The translations under genes were made by a program, and so were the position numbers. The notes beneath the pieces are model-generated. The model did not search any database, was not told the origin of the DNA, and saw only the letters and a list, made by a program, of their open reading frames with translations. A stretch of 64,000 nucleotides of DNA from Methylococcaceae bacterium (GTDB lineage Bacteria > Pseudomonadota > Gammaproteobacteria > Methylococcales > Methylomonadaceae), in contig JAUYBL010000034.1 in assembly GCA_030693065.1 (NCBI GenBank), positions 29,285-93,284 on the forward strand. The letters run 5' to 3'. Positions 35,754-46,091 of this stretch are shown piece by piece (the first letter of the stretch is position 1; each line of letters begins with the position of its first letter).

Positions 35754-37973
35754 CTAGCTGGACACAATGATGCCGACGTCAGCCCGAGCCGGGATATATT
35801 CGTCTAAACGGACCTGCAGATTAGCCTCGCGCTGCGGCTGGAACAAATCGTGAAATACCCCAAGTTCGGATTCATCATCTGCGCCGCGATTAATTTCATC
35901 TGCGCAGTTTTCAGCCAATTGGCAATAGCTCGGCGTTCCGTAACGGAAACTATTAAATTGTGGCCGCACCCGTTCCTGTTCGAGTCGTTTTGCGGCATCG
36001 ATAACAGTCTTGTCCGGTTTCGGCTGACCTGCTTTTTCAGCAGTTTGAATTAAACTATTTTCAGCCAACTGTTCCACTAAATCCGGTTGGCAGTGATAGC
36101 GCTTCGGCGTCCGCGACACCGGCCTGACATAACAAAAACGCATGCAGCCAAGCTGACGTCGAGCAACCCGAATCGTGCCCATAAAAATACTGTTTTCAGC
36201 TAACTCAATCGCATGCGTGTCGATACGACCAAACACGGTGCTACGCTTTATTGTTAATACCGCATGGGCAATGCTTGAACCGGCCGCGCCAATCGCTTCG
36301 CAAGCCGGACCTTCGCAATCGCTGCCCGTGGCATCCAAAATGCTGTCGCTAATACGAATGCGCAACGGATCGAGCTTCACTTCATCGATATTAACTTGAA
36401 TGGAGCCGATGATGCTATGTTCGATGGTAACGCACGGATGCGCGTTGGTAATATCGATACTTGGCTCTTCCAACTGACTCGGCTCGCAATCAGGCTCAAG
36501 CGACCAGCCCGGTACCAGCGTCGAGTGGCGGATGATAACCCCGGCGATGTCACCTTCTATTTGCAAGCCGCGTCCTGAAATTAACAAACCATCCAAAGTA
36601 AGATAACTGCCATCGCCGCCGCTGACGCTAAATTGATCGGGACGATCGGAAAGTCGAATAACCGGGCGCTTTTTATTTGCCGCCCGAATTTGCAGAGTTT
36701 GCCCGGTTTTTAATTCAATATTGAGCCGCTCTTCGTACAAACCGCTATCGGCAATTTCAATCACGGCATTCAGCGCTTGGTCAAGTTTCCACTGCACCAA
36801 GGCCTGATTGATGGTGGTAAATTTTTGCTCACTACTGACCTGATAGATTACATAGTCTAACGGTTGCGCTAATCTTCGAGCATATTCACCGCCGCCAATA
36901 TCGGCACTAAAGCCATAAAAATAAGACACCCTCACGCCTTTGCGCGGCGGCTGTTTGGGTGGAAATAATATCCTCCCCAATACCGGGTCAACAGCCACCG
37001 TATCTTTAACCGGACGATAACTTTCCCAATCGCTTAAATCGGCGGGGACGATTTTTTCACGCGGAATGGGCTGTATCGTATCTTTAGCAGGCCAGTCAGT
37101 CGCCCAGATTTGCAGACTTTTAGCTTCGCCATAATAATCGGCTGAGGCTTGCTGCCTGCTTACATCCTTGTGAACGCTAGCATCGACAAAAGCCCGGCGG
37201 CGAATCGGCACCGGCAGATTAAGTTCTCCTGCTATTTGTGTAGGCTCAATCTCGCGCTGCCAATTGGTAAATAGCGGCGTATTGTTACCCAGCACACTAA
37301 AAACATAACAATGCCGCTGTTCCAAAGCTGTGACCGGTGTTTGCGTAACGGAATAAGTCTTCAAGCGCCAGACAAACACCCCAACACTGGGAATGTTGTA
37401 ACGGCCTTGTGTTTGATACGAATTAACACGGCGCACATCCACCGTATGCGCCAATTCGTCAAACGGTCCATCGAGCATATCCAGCGCATCGCCCCGACGC
37501 AAATCGACCGTCAAGCCGCGATAACATTGGCGATGATTCAAGGCTTGAGTGGCGCTAAGCAAGGTATAAAACTCCACAGCCCGCGCAGGCCAACCCGCAA
37601 CATCGTTTGCCAGTTGTTCCAGTAAGGCTAACGAGCCTTTACGACGACGATAACGAATGGTGTTGGCAACTTCGCGACGAGGAATCAGATTCTTGTTACG
37701 CAATTGTCCTTGCAGGGAGCTCACCTCCCCCGGCTCACCTGCTTCATGTACGGGCGTATAACCGATTAAATCGCCAAGGTACGGCACCACCCAATCTTCG
37801 CAAGTCTCGATAAACCAGTTTTCATAGAGTTGAGCCATATCGGCTTCGACAAGCTCTAATTGCTCAGATATTACCTGCAGCAACTCACGTAACGGCTCGC
37901 CTTGTTCGTGATCGCGCAGCTGGTAGATATACGGCAGCAGCTTGTAAAGACGATCTTTATCAATAGTGCTCAT
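35754..37973 (-). CDS. Tail-protein-I-like baseplate protein with beta-helix region
   Basis: A 739-residue protein. The N-terminal part (DRLYKLLPYIYQLRDHEQGE ... LRELLQVISEQLELVEADM) resembles P2 gpI/tail-fibre-attachment proteins of phage baseplates; a WVVPYLGDLIGY motif follows. From about residue 385 on, repeated short hydrophobic strands (ITNAHPCVTIEHSIIGSIQV, ISDSILDATG, IKRSTVFGRI, LAENSIFMGTI) suggest a right-handed parallel beta-helix, common in receptor-binding spikes. ATG at 37973 is preferred: GAGGTG lies just before it. A candidate for the particle's recognition element, since no ordinary fibre gene is seen. Confidence 0.7.
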   Translation of the reverse strand: MSTIDKDRLYKLLPYIYQLRDHEQGEPLRELLQVISEQLELVEADMAQLYENWFIETCEDWVVPYLGDLIGYTPVHEAGEPGEVSSLQGQLRNKNLIPRREVANTIRYRRRKGSLALLEQLANDVAGWPARAVEFYTLLSATQALNHRQCYRGLTVDLRRGDALDMLDGPFDELAHTVDVRRVNSYQTQGRYNIPSVGVFVWRLKTYSVTQTPVTALEQRHCYVFSVLGNNTPLFTNWQREIEPTQIAGELNLPVPIRRRAFVDASVHKDVSRQQASADYYGEAKSLQIWATDWPAKDTIQPIPREKIVPADLSDWESYRPVKDTVAVDPVLGRILFPPKQPPRKGVRVSYFYGFSADIGGGEYARRLAQPLDYVIYQVSSEQKFTTINQALVQWKLDQALNAVIEIADSGLYEERLNIELKTGQTLQIRAANKKRPVIRLSDRPDQFSVSGGDGSYLTLDGLLISGRGLQIEGDIAGVIIRHSTLVPGWSLEPDCEPSQLEEPSIDITNAHPCVTIEHSIIGSIQVNIDEVKLDPLRIRISDSILDATGSDCEGPACEAIGAAGSSIAHAVLTIKRSTVFGRIDTHAIELAENSIFMGTIRVARRQLGCMRFCYVRPVSRTPKRYHCQPDLVEQLAENSLIQTAEKAGQPKPDKTVIDAAKRLEQERVRPQFNSFRYGTPSYCQLAENCADEINRGADDESELGVFHDLFQPQREANLQVRLDEYIPARADVGIIVSS

Positions 37974-37980
37974 AACCACC

Positions 37981-40900
37981 TCAAGTGAGTTGATTCAAAA
38001 TCAACGTGGCAGGCACGTCAGGAGTGAAAAACGCCAATTGTGCAGGTTGAATTTCGCCTTTTTTTGTATCTGCCAAATTAACCGCGATACGTGCAACCGG
38101 CTCTGTTATTTTGTTGCCATCTTTATCTTGCAAAGGCTCACCAATCAGATTGGCAATTTCACCAGGCGTTAACAAGCGTCGTTCACCAGCATTACGGGTA
38201 TCGACAATTTTTTCCGGAATGCCCCGCAAAATATCGACATCCACATAAGCCACACCACGCACTGCTTGTATTACGCTCAGAATCTCGCTGAGCAACACGT
38301 CTTGGCCCAGCTCGCGCCGGTCAAAACTAAACGCATCCAGCAATGCCAGTCGTACTTGTGTGATCACCGGCTCCCATAAGTAATCCGGGAAAATGCGAAT
38401 ATTTGCTTCCAATACAATCAGCATCAATTCACGCACCTCCAACCGGATGCTTTGCTCGGGATCGCCGAAGTCGAGCAATGCCCGGCGCAAATTGCGGTAG
38501 ACATCGGCGTTGTTATCAATCGGAATGTTATCCGCACCGGCGATGGTGACATGGACAAGCTGACGAGCACCGTCTGATAACTCGACCGCCCTGGCCTTGC
38601 CGATACCAGCAAAGGTGCGGGCAAAATCTTGATAATCCTGCACCGAGACCAGCCTATCCAGTGCCTTTACTGCCAGCGGCGCATTGTTACGGGCCTGATC
38701 GCGGCTTTCTTTATCGGTGCCGCCGTTGGCTGGCAATGGATTGATCACATCTTTTACACCCAACGGACGACTGGTCAACAAACTAATCTGCCCGGCCTTA
38801 ACGTTACCCGGTTTGCCAATGCCGTTGCGGTATTCGGCTTTGATGTTTTCGATGCCGGTCGGCAGTCGCGCGCCTTCCCGGCCATTACCGAAAATGACCG
38901 TGTCTTTGCCGTCGTCGTCCGTCTTGGTAATAAATTTGCGCTCAGTTGCCGACAAACCCGCCAACGCATCGGTTTCCTGCCATTGAACATCATTGACATA
39001 CACTTTAAGCGTGCTGTCGATACCGGCGGGATTGGCTGCCGACACATAGGTCAGCGGCGGCTGTTTCAGCAAAAAGGTCTGTAAGACTTTAGCGCCGTCA
39101 CCACTGCCCAACACTTCTTTGCGGGTCTCGCCATGCGTGGCTTTAACAACATTGCCGTAGATTTTAAGGCTGTCGCGTTTAAAACAATATTCAAGCTTGT
39201 TGGCCAACTTGATAAAGGTATGCAACTTGTCGCCACCAGCAATATCTTTAATGTCCTGGCTGACACTAGCCAACATAGCTAATTCACTGAAGCGAATACC
39301 ACTGGTTCCGGCAATGGCCCGTTCTCCGGAAACAACCACCCAACGACCCGCCTCCAGGCCTTCGTATAGGCCATCAAGCTCAATCAGTTCATCGACGCCA
39401 CCGCAAACATCTTCGGCGATTGTTTCTTCCGCAAGCTCCAGCTCTTCGCTTTGGCTGTAAACAATGGTTTCCTTTAGCAAAGCAACGCAGCCTAACAACT
39501 TATCGATACCGCTATCTTTTGCCTCTGCAAACAGCCAAGGCTTATCAGTAGCTAGCGTCAACAGGTCAACTTTGGCAGCAAATCCGACCATCAGCCCCGC
39601 TTGCAGGTTGGTTTTCTCGACCTCTTCGAGACGATGAATCGATTGTCTACGCCCTTTGGCGGTACAGGTGTTTGCCGCAAATAGCTTAGCCAACTCACTA
39701 ACCGTATCGGCGGCGTTAACATTAACAGCCGCGGCACCGGGCAAATTATTGTCGGCATCCTTTACTTCCAGCTTAGGGTAATCAATCACAACCCAACCGC
39801 CCGGCTGTAATTGTTCGTTTTGAGGCTCCACAGCAATACGCGCTAAGCCTATATTGTCGCTACCTTCCGTTAATCCTTGCGGCCAAAAACGTTTAAGCGG
39901 CACCGGTATGTAAATAGTGATGAATGATGATCTACTCTCATTACCGGCTAGCGGCACTGACACGGGAATGCCTGCATAATTACTACCCCAAAGTCCGGCT
40001 TTGGCTCTTAAGGCATGTACCTTAATTTTATTTTCTTTTGCGACTCTGGCATTGGCAGACGCCAGTGCCAGAGTTTCTTGTAGCGCAGGTGCAAATGTTT
40101 TGATGACTGCATTGCTGGCTTCGCCGCTGATCAGTGCTCCGCGTAATCTTGACTCAATTTCAACAGAATCATCCTGCAGGCCCTTAAAATCACTCCGTCC
40201 GAATTGGTCTCTTAGATTTCGTTTGAATGTCAGTGAGTTAGCCGGTTGTAAGGACGGCAACCGGGTAAGCTCGCCAATCAAGCCAAGTTTTTTATGTTCT
40301 TCCTGAGCATTTGAACCGTCCGACGCAGGGGATTGCAGAATCACTTCGGTGTGATTGGCCGCCGGGTTTGGCTTAACATCCTTTACCCGCTCAAAAACAG
40401 GATTTCCATCAGCATAATCAATCAGTAAAGGATCATTAGGCTTTAGATTGGTGTTAATTCCTTTAAGATAAATTCGTTGATTAGTCCCATTGCCAAAGGT
40501 AATACTGGCTTGTGATTGCGGCCTTGTCAGTCTTGGCGTGAGGCTATTCCACTTCGCCCGTGCTTTCAGGTCTTCGCTGATTTCAAACGATTGCGGCAAC
40601 TCCCCCGGCCCCGGCACACTTTGGGACCTTGCGCCTTTGGGGATAATCGTCTCTTCCTTAAAATTATCATCCAGGCTATAGGCCAGATAAACGCTCGACG
40701 CCACGCCGGGCCTAAGTTTGTAGCCGACCAGCCGAGCCAATTCCAGTATTGATCGGCGTTCTGTGGCAGTGCGCAAATAGCCTTCGTTGGCGAGCCGTTC
40801 GTTATAAAACGTTAATACATCGGCAATGACAGCCCAAGCATCCAACAAAGCGATGGCCGGATCATCTGCGGCACGCGTTCTCAATTCCGCCAGTGCAGGA

Positions 40901-41061
40901 TAATCGCTGCTCGACAGTCGTGCCAACATGGTTTCCAAAAAGCTTGCGTGCGTACCGATGCGATAAGACAGCGCGCTTAATCCGGGTCGATTGACCGTCG
41001 GTTGCGGGGTGATGATGTCGATGCCTTCACAGCAACCGCAAGTATCAGTGCTTGATTTCAT
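37981..41061 (-). CDS. Baseplate J-like assembly protein 2
   Basis: A 1026-residue protein of the putative baseplate-assembly family. The N-terminal region is conserved in eCIS baseplates (PGLSALSYRIGTHASFLETM, then LDAWAVIADVLTFYNERLANEGYL). The C-terminal part contains the gp47/J core (RDQARNNAPLAVKALDRLVS, VQDYQDFARTFAGIGKARAV) and VRLALLDAFSFDRRELGQDV. In Afp/PVC numbering it corresponds roughly to the Afp11/12 wedge proteins. Start overlaps the previous stop (ATGA). An adjacent J-like protein (41058-43679) probably forms a heterodimeric wedge with it. Confidence 0.85.
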   Translation of the reverse strand: MKSSTDTCGCCEGIDIITPQPTVNRPGLSALSYRIGTHASFLETMLARLSSSDYPALAELRTRAADDPAIALLDAWAVIADVLTFYNERLANEGYLRTATERRSILELARLVGYKLRPGVASSVYLAYSLDDNFKEETIIPKGARSQSVPGPGELPQSFEISEDLKARAKWNSLTPRLTRPQSQASITFGNGTNQRIYLKGINTNLKPNDPLLIDYADGNPVFERVKDVKPNPAANHTEVILQSPASDGSNAQEEHKKLGLIGELTRLPSLQPANSLTFKRNLRDQFGRSDFKGLQDDSVEIESRLRGALISGEASNAVIKTFAPALQETLALASANARVAKENKIKVHALRAKAGLWGSNYAGIPVSVPLAGNESRSSFITIYIPVPLKRFWPQGLTEGSDNIGLARIAVEPQNEQLQPGGWVVIDYPKLEVKDADNNLPGAAAVNVNAADTVSELAKLFAANTCTAKGRRQSIHRLEEVEKTNLQAGLMVGFAAKVDLLTLATDKPWLFAEAKDSGIDKLLGCVALLKETIVYSQSEELELAEETIAEDVCGGVDELIELDGLYEGLEAGRWVVVSGERAIAGTSGIRFSELAMLASVSQDIKDIAGGDKLHTFIKLANKLEYCFKRDSLKIYGNVVKATHGETRKEVLGSGDGAKVLQTFLLKQPPLTYVSAANPAGIDSTLKVYVNDVQWQETDALAGLSATERKFITKTDDDGKDTVIFGNGREGARLPTGIENIKAEYRNGIGKPGNVKAGQISLLTSRPLGVKDVINPLPANGGTDKESRDQARNNAPLAVKALDRLVSVQDYQDFARTFAGIGKARAVELSDGARQLVHVTIAGADNIPIDNNADVYRNLRRALLDFGDPEQSIRLEVRELMLIVLEANIRIFPDYLWEPVITQVRLALLDAFSFDRRELGQDVLLSEILSVIQAVRGVAYVDVDILRGIPEKIVDTRNAGERRLLTPGEIANLIGEPLQDKDGNKITEPVARIAVNLADTKKGEIQPAQLAFFTPDVPATLILNQLT

Positions 41062-43679
41062 CGTCCACCTCGCAAGTCCAGAGTCAATTTGCCGTTTTCG
41101 GGAAAGCTTGGGTCGTTATCCAGCCGCGCTACTTCAAACGGCCCCAGCGGCAACAGACCATTTTTAAGCTCATCATTCGGCCCGGCAAAATAGCGCTCCA
41201 ATTTGCTGACCATGACACTTTCAACACCTTCAACCGCTTGCGCCGTCGCGACTAATTGGCTGAGATAAATCCCGTCGCCAAAGCTGAGCTTATCGGGATG
41301 AAAGTAACCTGTACTGCCGTGACTCGTCTTAGCCCCGCTGCTGAAAACATCCAGCAATGCAGCTTTAACATGGCTTTTAAGAAAATGCGGCAACACACAT
41401 ACCGTCAAGGTAATATCCAACGCCACATAGCTTGCCTGCAGCACGTTGACATCATGACCGATGCGTCGGTAACGGTGTAAATGGTGTTTGATTGCGCGCA
41501 GCAATTGTTTATTGGCATCTTCAGAACCCAAAGGATCGACAGCGACCAACACTTCCGTCCAGCTACCGGTCCAACGTAAGGTGGCAGCGGCTCGTTGCAC
41601 CCTGCTGGCAAAATCGCGCATCACGATTTGGGCGTAATCATCAGCGGTAATCGCCCGTTGTAGGGTTTTACGAAATGCCTGAGGTGCAAATAACTTGGCT
41701 TCAGCCATCGACTCCGGATTGGTGCCACCGCTTGCATGTAATGGATTTCGCAAGAAAATATCGACACCGTTCGGTAAGTTATTCCGAAACACAATATGGC
41801 TAATCGCTTCGGCGCCAATATTGCCGACGGTGCCGTTACCGACACGATATTTGGCCGTAAATTCCGTCTCCGCCTCCGGCAAACGGCCTGATTCGCCGTC
41901 ACCAAAACGCAACTGCGCCCGACGATCATCTTCGATTTCAACTACAAAATTCCGGTCTTCCGCATCGCTGCTCAGCAAATCCAGACGCGGTTGCCAAACA
42001 AGCGCAGTTTGACCGTCATGCAAAATCACTTCCGGCACAGCCAAGCGCACATCTTGTTTTAGCAACGCCGCAGCGGGTGTTGATTTTGCGACGGGTAGAC
42101 ACTGGTGAAGCTTTGGTTTGCAGGGCAAAAGCGGCTGACTGAACGTCAGGTCGGTTTTAGATAATGACGGAGTAAAGCGTCCGGCAATTTTTACGGTTTC
42201 CCGAGGCAGGCAAGCATCACCGCACGGCATTAAGGTTGTCTCAAGCGGCACCGAATCGAACTTGTCGCTGACGCTTTCGCCATGATCCACCAACAGCACA
42301 TTGCCGCGCACGATACTGACATCAATAACTGGCGAGCAATCTTGCTGTTTGCTGGAGGAAATACACAAAGCAAATGGCAAAGCATCTTCCGCCGCCCATT
42401 CGATGTCCCAAATCAGTTGTTTAGTAAGCGGATCTTGCGATTTTTCGGCCTTGGTCAAGCGCACCGCATGGCGGTGGCTGGGATCGGCATCCGCCAGGTT
42501 GCCGGTCTTGGGGCCTTTAACTTCTTCAAAGATGATGATGTCGCAGGGTTTGAGCTTTAAGCGGTAGTCAGAATCCAGCGGCGATTCGCGGATTACCTGC
42601 GGTTCATGATGCGGGCCGCATTCGCCGGTATCATCGGTTTCAGGTGGCGTAGCTGTGCCCGGATCACTGAGCGATACCGAGGTTGAACCCTTTGGCAGAC
42701 AGCATTGCTCATCATCCCAGGTATAAATTTTTATCTCGTTATGATCACGCCAAAATGCAATGTTCTGTTGTTTGTCTTCCAGCAGCGGCTCAAAAATCAA
42801 ATACGGTTTGGGCTCAATATTGGCAAGCTGCGAATGATCAAGCACATTGCCATACGCCAATAAGCCGGGGTTAGTGGTTAAGTAAAAATCGTCGGCTTTA
42901 AGTTTGTCCAAATCGCTGGCTACTTCAAAAATAACCCAGGTTCGGGCATTGCAGCCTTCGTGCAATTGATAATCCACCAGCCGGACATGACGTCGCACGG
43001 AAATGCGACGACGCGCGGTATCAAGATATGCCTCAGTGCCGACGGCATCCTGGTAATAACTTAAATGGTCGCCCACATAAGCAAGCAATTCGACCAAGGT
43101 AATGCCCAAATCGGGCACATGGCGCTCTTGCCAGTCGGGCATAGTCAGCGCCAAGCGATCGAGAAGCAGTTGCCGGAAGCTTGCATAATCTTTGGCGAGA
43201 TAATTAATATCCGGCGAGGTAGTTTGTTCAGGCGGACAACCTGCTTGCGGCTCACAGTCCAAATCACTTGGGCATCCGGCTTTAAAAGTAAACTCCAGAC
43301 AGGCATAACGCGGATCGAAACCACTTAACGGACGGGTATGCTTATGGTCTTCTTTATCCAAATAGCTCTCAATAAGGCATATACAATAAGTAGAAAAATC
43401 GCCGTGCTTATCGACACCGATGTGGACGCAATCATCGGTTTCCGGATCTTCTTCTCGATGAATCTCAACGCTCGTGACCCGAATATCGGTAATGCGTCTG
43501 CCGCCTTTAATAATGACATTGTCTTTGTTCAGCACTGGCGGCGCTTTACCCAAGAAATACAGCACCAGAGTGAGCTGATCGTCGCTAACTTCCAGAAAAT
43601 CCAAGCCATTGAGCTTCGGTGTTGCCCGGACGGTTTCGCGCCGCAGGTCGTTTTTACAGACTAAGGTTGATGCAATCAT
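41058..43679 (-). CDS. Baseplate J-like assembly protein 1
   Basis: An 873-residue wedge protein. Conserved eCIS baseplate segments are LAKDYASFRQLLLDRLALTM, ITLVELLAYVGDHLSYYQDAV and AYLDTARRRISVRRHVRLVDY. The C-terminal gp47/J core includes FAPQAFRKTLQRAITADDYA and VALDITLTVCVLPHFL. Together with the 1026-residue paralogue it would build the ring around the spike. It overlaps gp25 upstream (ATGA) and the second J-like gene downstream (ATGA), so all three are translationally coupled. Confidence 0.87.
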   Translation of the reverse strand: MIASTLVCKNDLRRETVRATPKLNGLDFLEVSDDQLTLVLYFLGKAPPVLNKDNVIIKGGRRITDIRVTSVEIHREEDPETDDCVHIGVDKHGDFSTYCICLIESYLDKEDHKHTRPLSGFDPRYACLEFTFKAGCPSDLDCEPQAGCPPEQTTSPDINYLAKDYASFRQLLLDRLALTMPDWQERHVPDLGITLVELLAYVGDHLSYYQDAVGTEAYLDTARRRISVRRHVRLVDYQLHEGCNARTWVIFEVASDLDKLKADDFYLTTNPGLLAYGNVLDHSQLANIEPKPYLIFEPLLEDKQQNIAFWRDHNEIKIYTWDDEQCCLPKGSTSVSLSDPGTATPPETDDTGECGPHHEPQVIRESPLDSDYRLKLKPCDIIIFEEVKGPKTGNLADADPSHRHAVRLTKAEKSQDPLTKQLIWDIEWAAEDALPFALCISSSKQQDCSPVIDVSIVRGNVLLVDHGESVSDKFDSVPLETTLMPCGDACLPRETVKIAGRFTPSLSKTDLTFSQPLLPCKPKLHQCLPVAKSTPAAALLKQDVRLAVPEVILHDGQTALVWQPRLDLLSSDAEDRNFVVEIEDDRRAQLRFGDGESGRLPEAETEFTAKYRVGNGTVGNIGAEAISHIVFRNNLPNGVDIFLRNPLHASGGTNPESMAEAKLFAPQAFRKTLQRAITADDYAQIVMRDFASRVQRAAATLRWTGSWTEVLVAVDPLGSEDANKQLLRAIKHHLHRYRRIGHDVNVLQASYVALDITLTVCVLPHFLKSHVKAALLDVFSSGAKTSHGSTGYFHPDKLSFGDGIYLSQLVATAQAVEGVESVMVSKLERYFAGPNDELKNGLLPLGPFEVARLDNDPSFPENGKLTLDLRGGR

Positions 43680-44038
43680 GACAGCCCCCGGACAAACTCA
43701 TCGGTACGCACTTCGCCGGTACGACGCACCAGGTATTGCAAAAACACCCGCACTTTGGCGTCTTCACTTACCACCTCTAGCGCCTGTATCTCAAGAATGT
43801 CGCCCAGCCATCGCTGCAAACCGGCTTGAATGGTAAATTGCAACGTTGCCGCCAGTTCCGGGCTATTGGGTGCAAATACCAGCTGTAACAAGCCGCTGCC
43901 AAAGTCGGGCCTATTGACACGCTCGCCGCTATTGGTAAATAGAAACTGCTCGATCAGGTCGCGGACGTGGTCATCGCGCCCAGTATTAGCGGTGCGTCCG
44001 AAGCTGTCGAAGTGCAAAGGGAAATCGATGTTTATCAT
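43676..44038 (-). CDS. gp25-like baseplate wedge protein
   Basis: A 120-residue GPW/gp25 family protein (Afp9/Pvc9-like, T4 gp25, TssE relatives). The diagnostic motif is NSGERVNRPDFGSGL (the EPR-like core with FGSGL), which initiates sheath assembly on the baseplate. It ends 8 bases from the PAAR-like gene and overlaps the J-like gene by an ATGA. Presence of this protein strongly supports a contractile, not a flexible, tail. Confidence 0.93.
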   Translation of the reverse strand: MINIDFPLHFDSFGRTANTGRDDHVRDLIEQFLFTNSGERVNRPDFGSGLLQLVFAPNSPELAATLQFTIQAGLQRWLGDILEIQALEVVSEDAKVRVFLQYLVRRTGEVRTDEFVRGLS

Positions 44039-44045
44039 TTCATCC

Positions 44046-44369
44046 TCACAGCGCTGTGACGCGCGTTTGCGTTAGCACGATCATCAGTGGCGTTCCGGTC
44101 GGTGCGCAAATAGCTTGGCTACTTTGCACAACCAGCGGTTGACCGTTGGATAACACGCGGGTACTGCCGACCAACCATTGCGCCGTCACACACGGCCCGT
44201 TGGCAGCGGGCGGCGGTGGAAACGCACAACCAGCAACCATATAAGGCGCACTGATCAACACGGTCGGTTGGCCGCTAACCGTGACTCGCGGATTCGGCAC
44301 CGTCGGCGTTGCTTGTCCGCCGTGAGAGCACAACACTTGCGCACCGACATGGACCAGAAAGCCGGGCAT
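44046..44369 (-). CDS. PAAR-like spike-tip protein
   Basis: A 107-residue Pro/Gly/Val-rich protein. It starts MPGFLVHVGAQVLCSHGGQA and contains CAFPPPPAANGPC and PTGTPLMIVLTQTRV. The small size, repeated Cys/His residues (C14, H16 and later Cys) and position beside the gpV-like gene suggest a metal-bound PAAR/DUF4280-like cone that sharpens the spike. Two bases separate it from the spike gene. The family call rests on pattern and position. Confidence 0.65.
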   Translation of the reverse strand: MPGFLVHVGAQVLCSHGGQATPTVPNPRVTVSGQPTVLISAPYMVAGCAFPPPPAANGPCVTAQWLVGSTRVLSNGQPLVVQSSQAICAPTGTPLMIVLTQTRVTAL

Positions 44370-44370
44370 C

Positions 44371-44955
44371 TTAGGTCACCACCAGGGCCAGCTTGTTAAT
44401 CATCACCGACGGCCCAAGCAATTCCACCGACGCGCCTTTACCGTTATTAAGAAAAATACCGGCATCGTTGACGACAATCATGGCACCGCTCGGGCTTCTC
44501 AGGACAATGCCGCCTGTCCCCGGCGTCGCAGGTGCCGGTATCGGTGCCATTGCCGGGATGGGTACGGCATCACTAAGCAATATCATGTGTTGCAATGTCG
44601 TTTGCATCAGGATGTTCTGCCCCCCCGGCAACGGTGGCGGCACGACAGCAGCCAGCGGCACTTCCGGATGCGGTATCGCCGGAGCTGCAGGCGATTCGGC
44701 CCAATAACAGCCGGTCCAGATCGGATATTCCGGATCGCCTTGTTCAAACTCAATCCACACACCGGCGCCAATCTGGGGCACCATGTAAACCCCTTCCTGC
44801 TTGCCCGCTACAGGAAAACACGGCAAGGCGTAAGTGGTCGGCACCAAGCCTTGCACAGCAGGTACAATCGCTTGAATACGGCCGCGCTGCTCAGGATCGA
44901 GGTTGTTAAACACCGTGCCGCGATATTTACCGTAATAACGATTACTTTCACTCAT
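44371..44955 (-). CDS. gpV/gp5-like baseplate spike protein
   Basis: A 194-residue spike. The N-terminal OB-fold (about 5-95) reads YRGTVFNNLDPEQRGRIQAI, then VPQIGAGVWIEFEQGDPEYP and WTGCYW, the gpV/VgrG OB signature. After a Pro/Ala-rich linker (AVVPPPLPGG) there is a short beta-strand repeat region (about 140-190) that would form the trimeric needle. Compared with VgrG it lacks the hub domains, which are supplied by the separate gpD-like gene. Overlaps that gene by an ATGA. Confidence 0.88.
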   Translation of the reverse strand: MSESNRYYGKYRGTVFNNLDPEQRGRIQAIVPAVQGLVPTTYALPCFPVAGKQEGVYMVPQIGAGVWIEFEQGDPEYPIWTGCYWAESPAAPAIPHPEVPLAAVVPPPLPGGQNILMQTTLQHMILLSDAVPIPAMAPIPAPATPGTGGIVLRSPSGAMIVVNDAGIFLNNGKGASVELLGPSVMINKLALVVT

Positions 44956-46091
44956 ACCGGCACCTGCGGAATAGTTGAAATCAAGCCGTTGCGACTCAGT
45001 TCAAAACTTTGTTTGTATTCACCGCGCTTAATCTTGTGGGTAACGCTTTTTACGTAATAAAGCCCGTCGTATGCCAGACCGGCGCCGCGCACGCCCACCA
45101 ATTGCCTAGCCTTTAAAATCCGTCCGTAACGCAACACATTCAACTCACCTGTGCCGGTAACCGCTTCGGCCCATTTCGCCGCTTTGGCCACGCCGACCAC
45201 AATGGCGCGTGGCAGCGAGTATTTCGACAAATCATTATCCTTACTGACCGATTCCAGTCTGCTCGGTAGCGGCGGAATAATGCCTAACGGCGGATTCAAT
45301 GGCGTAATCGGTGGAATGGGAATGGTAAAAACGGCCTTGGTTTTTTCTTCCTGATAAAACAAGGTGGGGATGGCATTTAAATTATTATCGAAAGAAAAAG
45401 TCAGTGAATCGACATTGGTATGCGCATCCATATTGATATTAAGCGCAGGTTGCGGGGCGCCGACCTTAATTTGCGGCCCCCAATAAGCAATGTTGACGCC
45501 CGGTGCCGGACCGGGTTCCAGATAAAAGACATATCCGACCTGATCGGCAAGCGCTTCAATATAGGAAAGATCGGTACCTTGCTGGGCAGGAATTCGGCTG
45601 GTAGGAAGGATCACGTCGATAAAAATACTTGGTATAACTAACGGTATGATGCCCAGCGCGGCATACTTGAGCAGCATCAGCGCCACCCTACCTTCAGCGG
45701 GCATGGCCGGAAACGGGAAGCCGCTAAAATCGATCATATCCATCAATACCGAAAGATCTTCCCCGGTCACTTTCAGCATGGCATGCCCCGAATCGCCACC
45801 CGGCACAATCTCATGCTTGGTCACCACGCCATCCATAATGACGTTTGGCGTGCCGTTATAAATAGCGACGATCACGACACGCAATATCTTGATTGGACTG
45901 CTGCCGCCGGATAATAAAAATAAGGTATGCAATGGCGATTGCGTGCTAATGGTGAACGACAATTGAAAGCCGCTCCTTTTGCCGTCAGTGGTGGTCACCG
46001 TCACTTCGTTAAGCGCCTCGATCACCGTGCGCGACGCCTGAATAGGCACCAGCGGCCCGACATATAGTTGAAGATCAATGCCCTTAAGCAT
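44952..46091 (-). CDS. gpD/gp27-like baseplate hub protein
   Basis: A 379-residue protein of the phage late-control D / tail-hub family (the gp27 half of a VgrG). Motifs include DGKRSGFQLSFTI, VIVAIYNGTPNVIMDGVVT, DLSYIEALADQVGYVFYLEP and the C-terminal LVGVRGAGLAYDGLYYVKSV, THKIKRGEYKQSFEL. It forms the adaptor between the tube and the spike. Its start overlaps the LysM gene by 8 bases and its end overlaps the spike gene, so hub and spike are cotranslated. Confidence 0.87.
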   Translation of the reverse strand: MLKGIDLQLYVGPLVPIQASRTVIEALNEVTVTTTDGKRSGFQLSFTISTQSPLHTLFLLSGGSSPIKILRVVIVAIYNGTPNVIMDGVVTKHEIVPGGDSGHAMLKVTGEDLSVLMDMIDFSGFPFPAMPAEGRVALMLLKYAALGIIPLVIPSIFIDVILPTSRIPAQQGTDLSYIEALADQVGYVFYLEPGPAPGVNIAYWGPQIKVGAPQPALNINMDAHTNVDSLTFSFDNNLNAIPTLFYQEEKTKAVFTIPIPPITPLNPPLGIIPPLPSRLESVSKDNDLSKYSLPRAIVVGVAKAAKWAEAVTGTGELNVLRYGRILKARQLVGVRGAGLAYDGLYYVKSVTHKIKRGEYKQSFELSRNGLISTIPQVPV

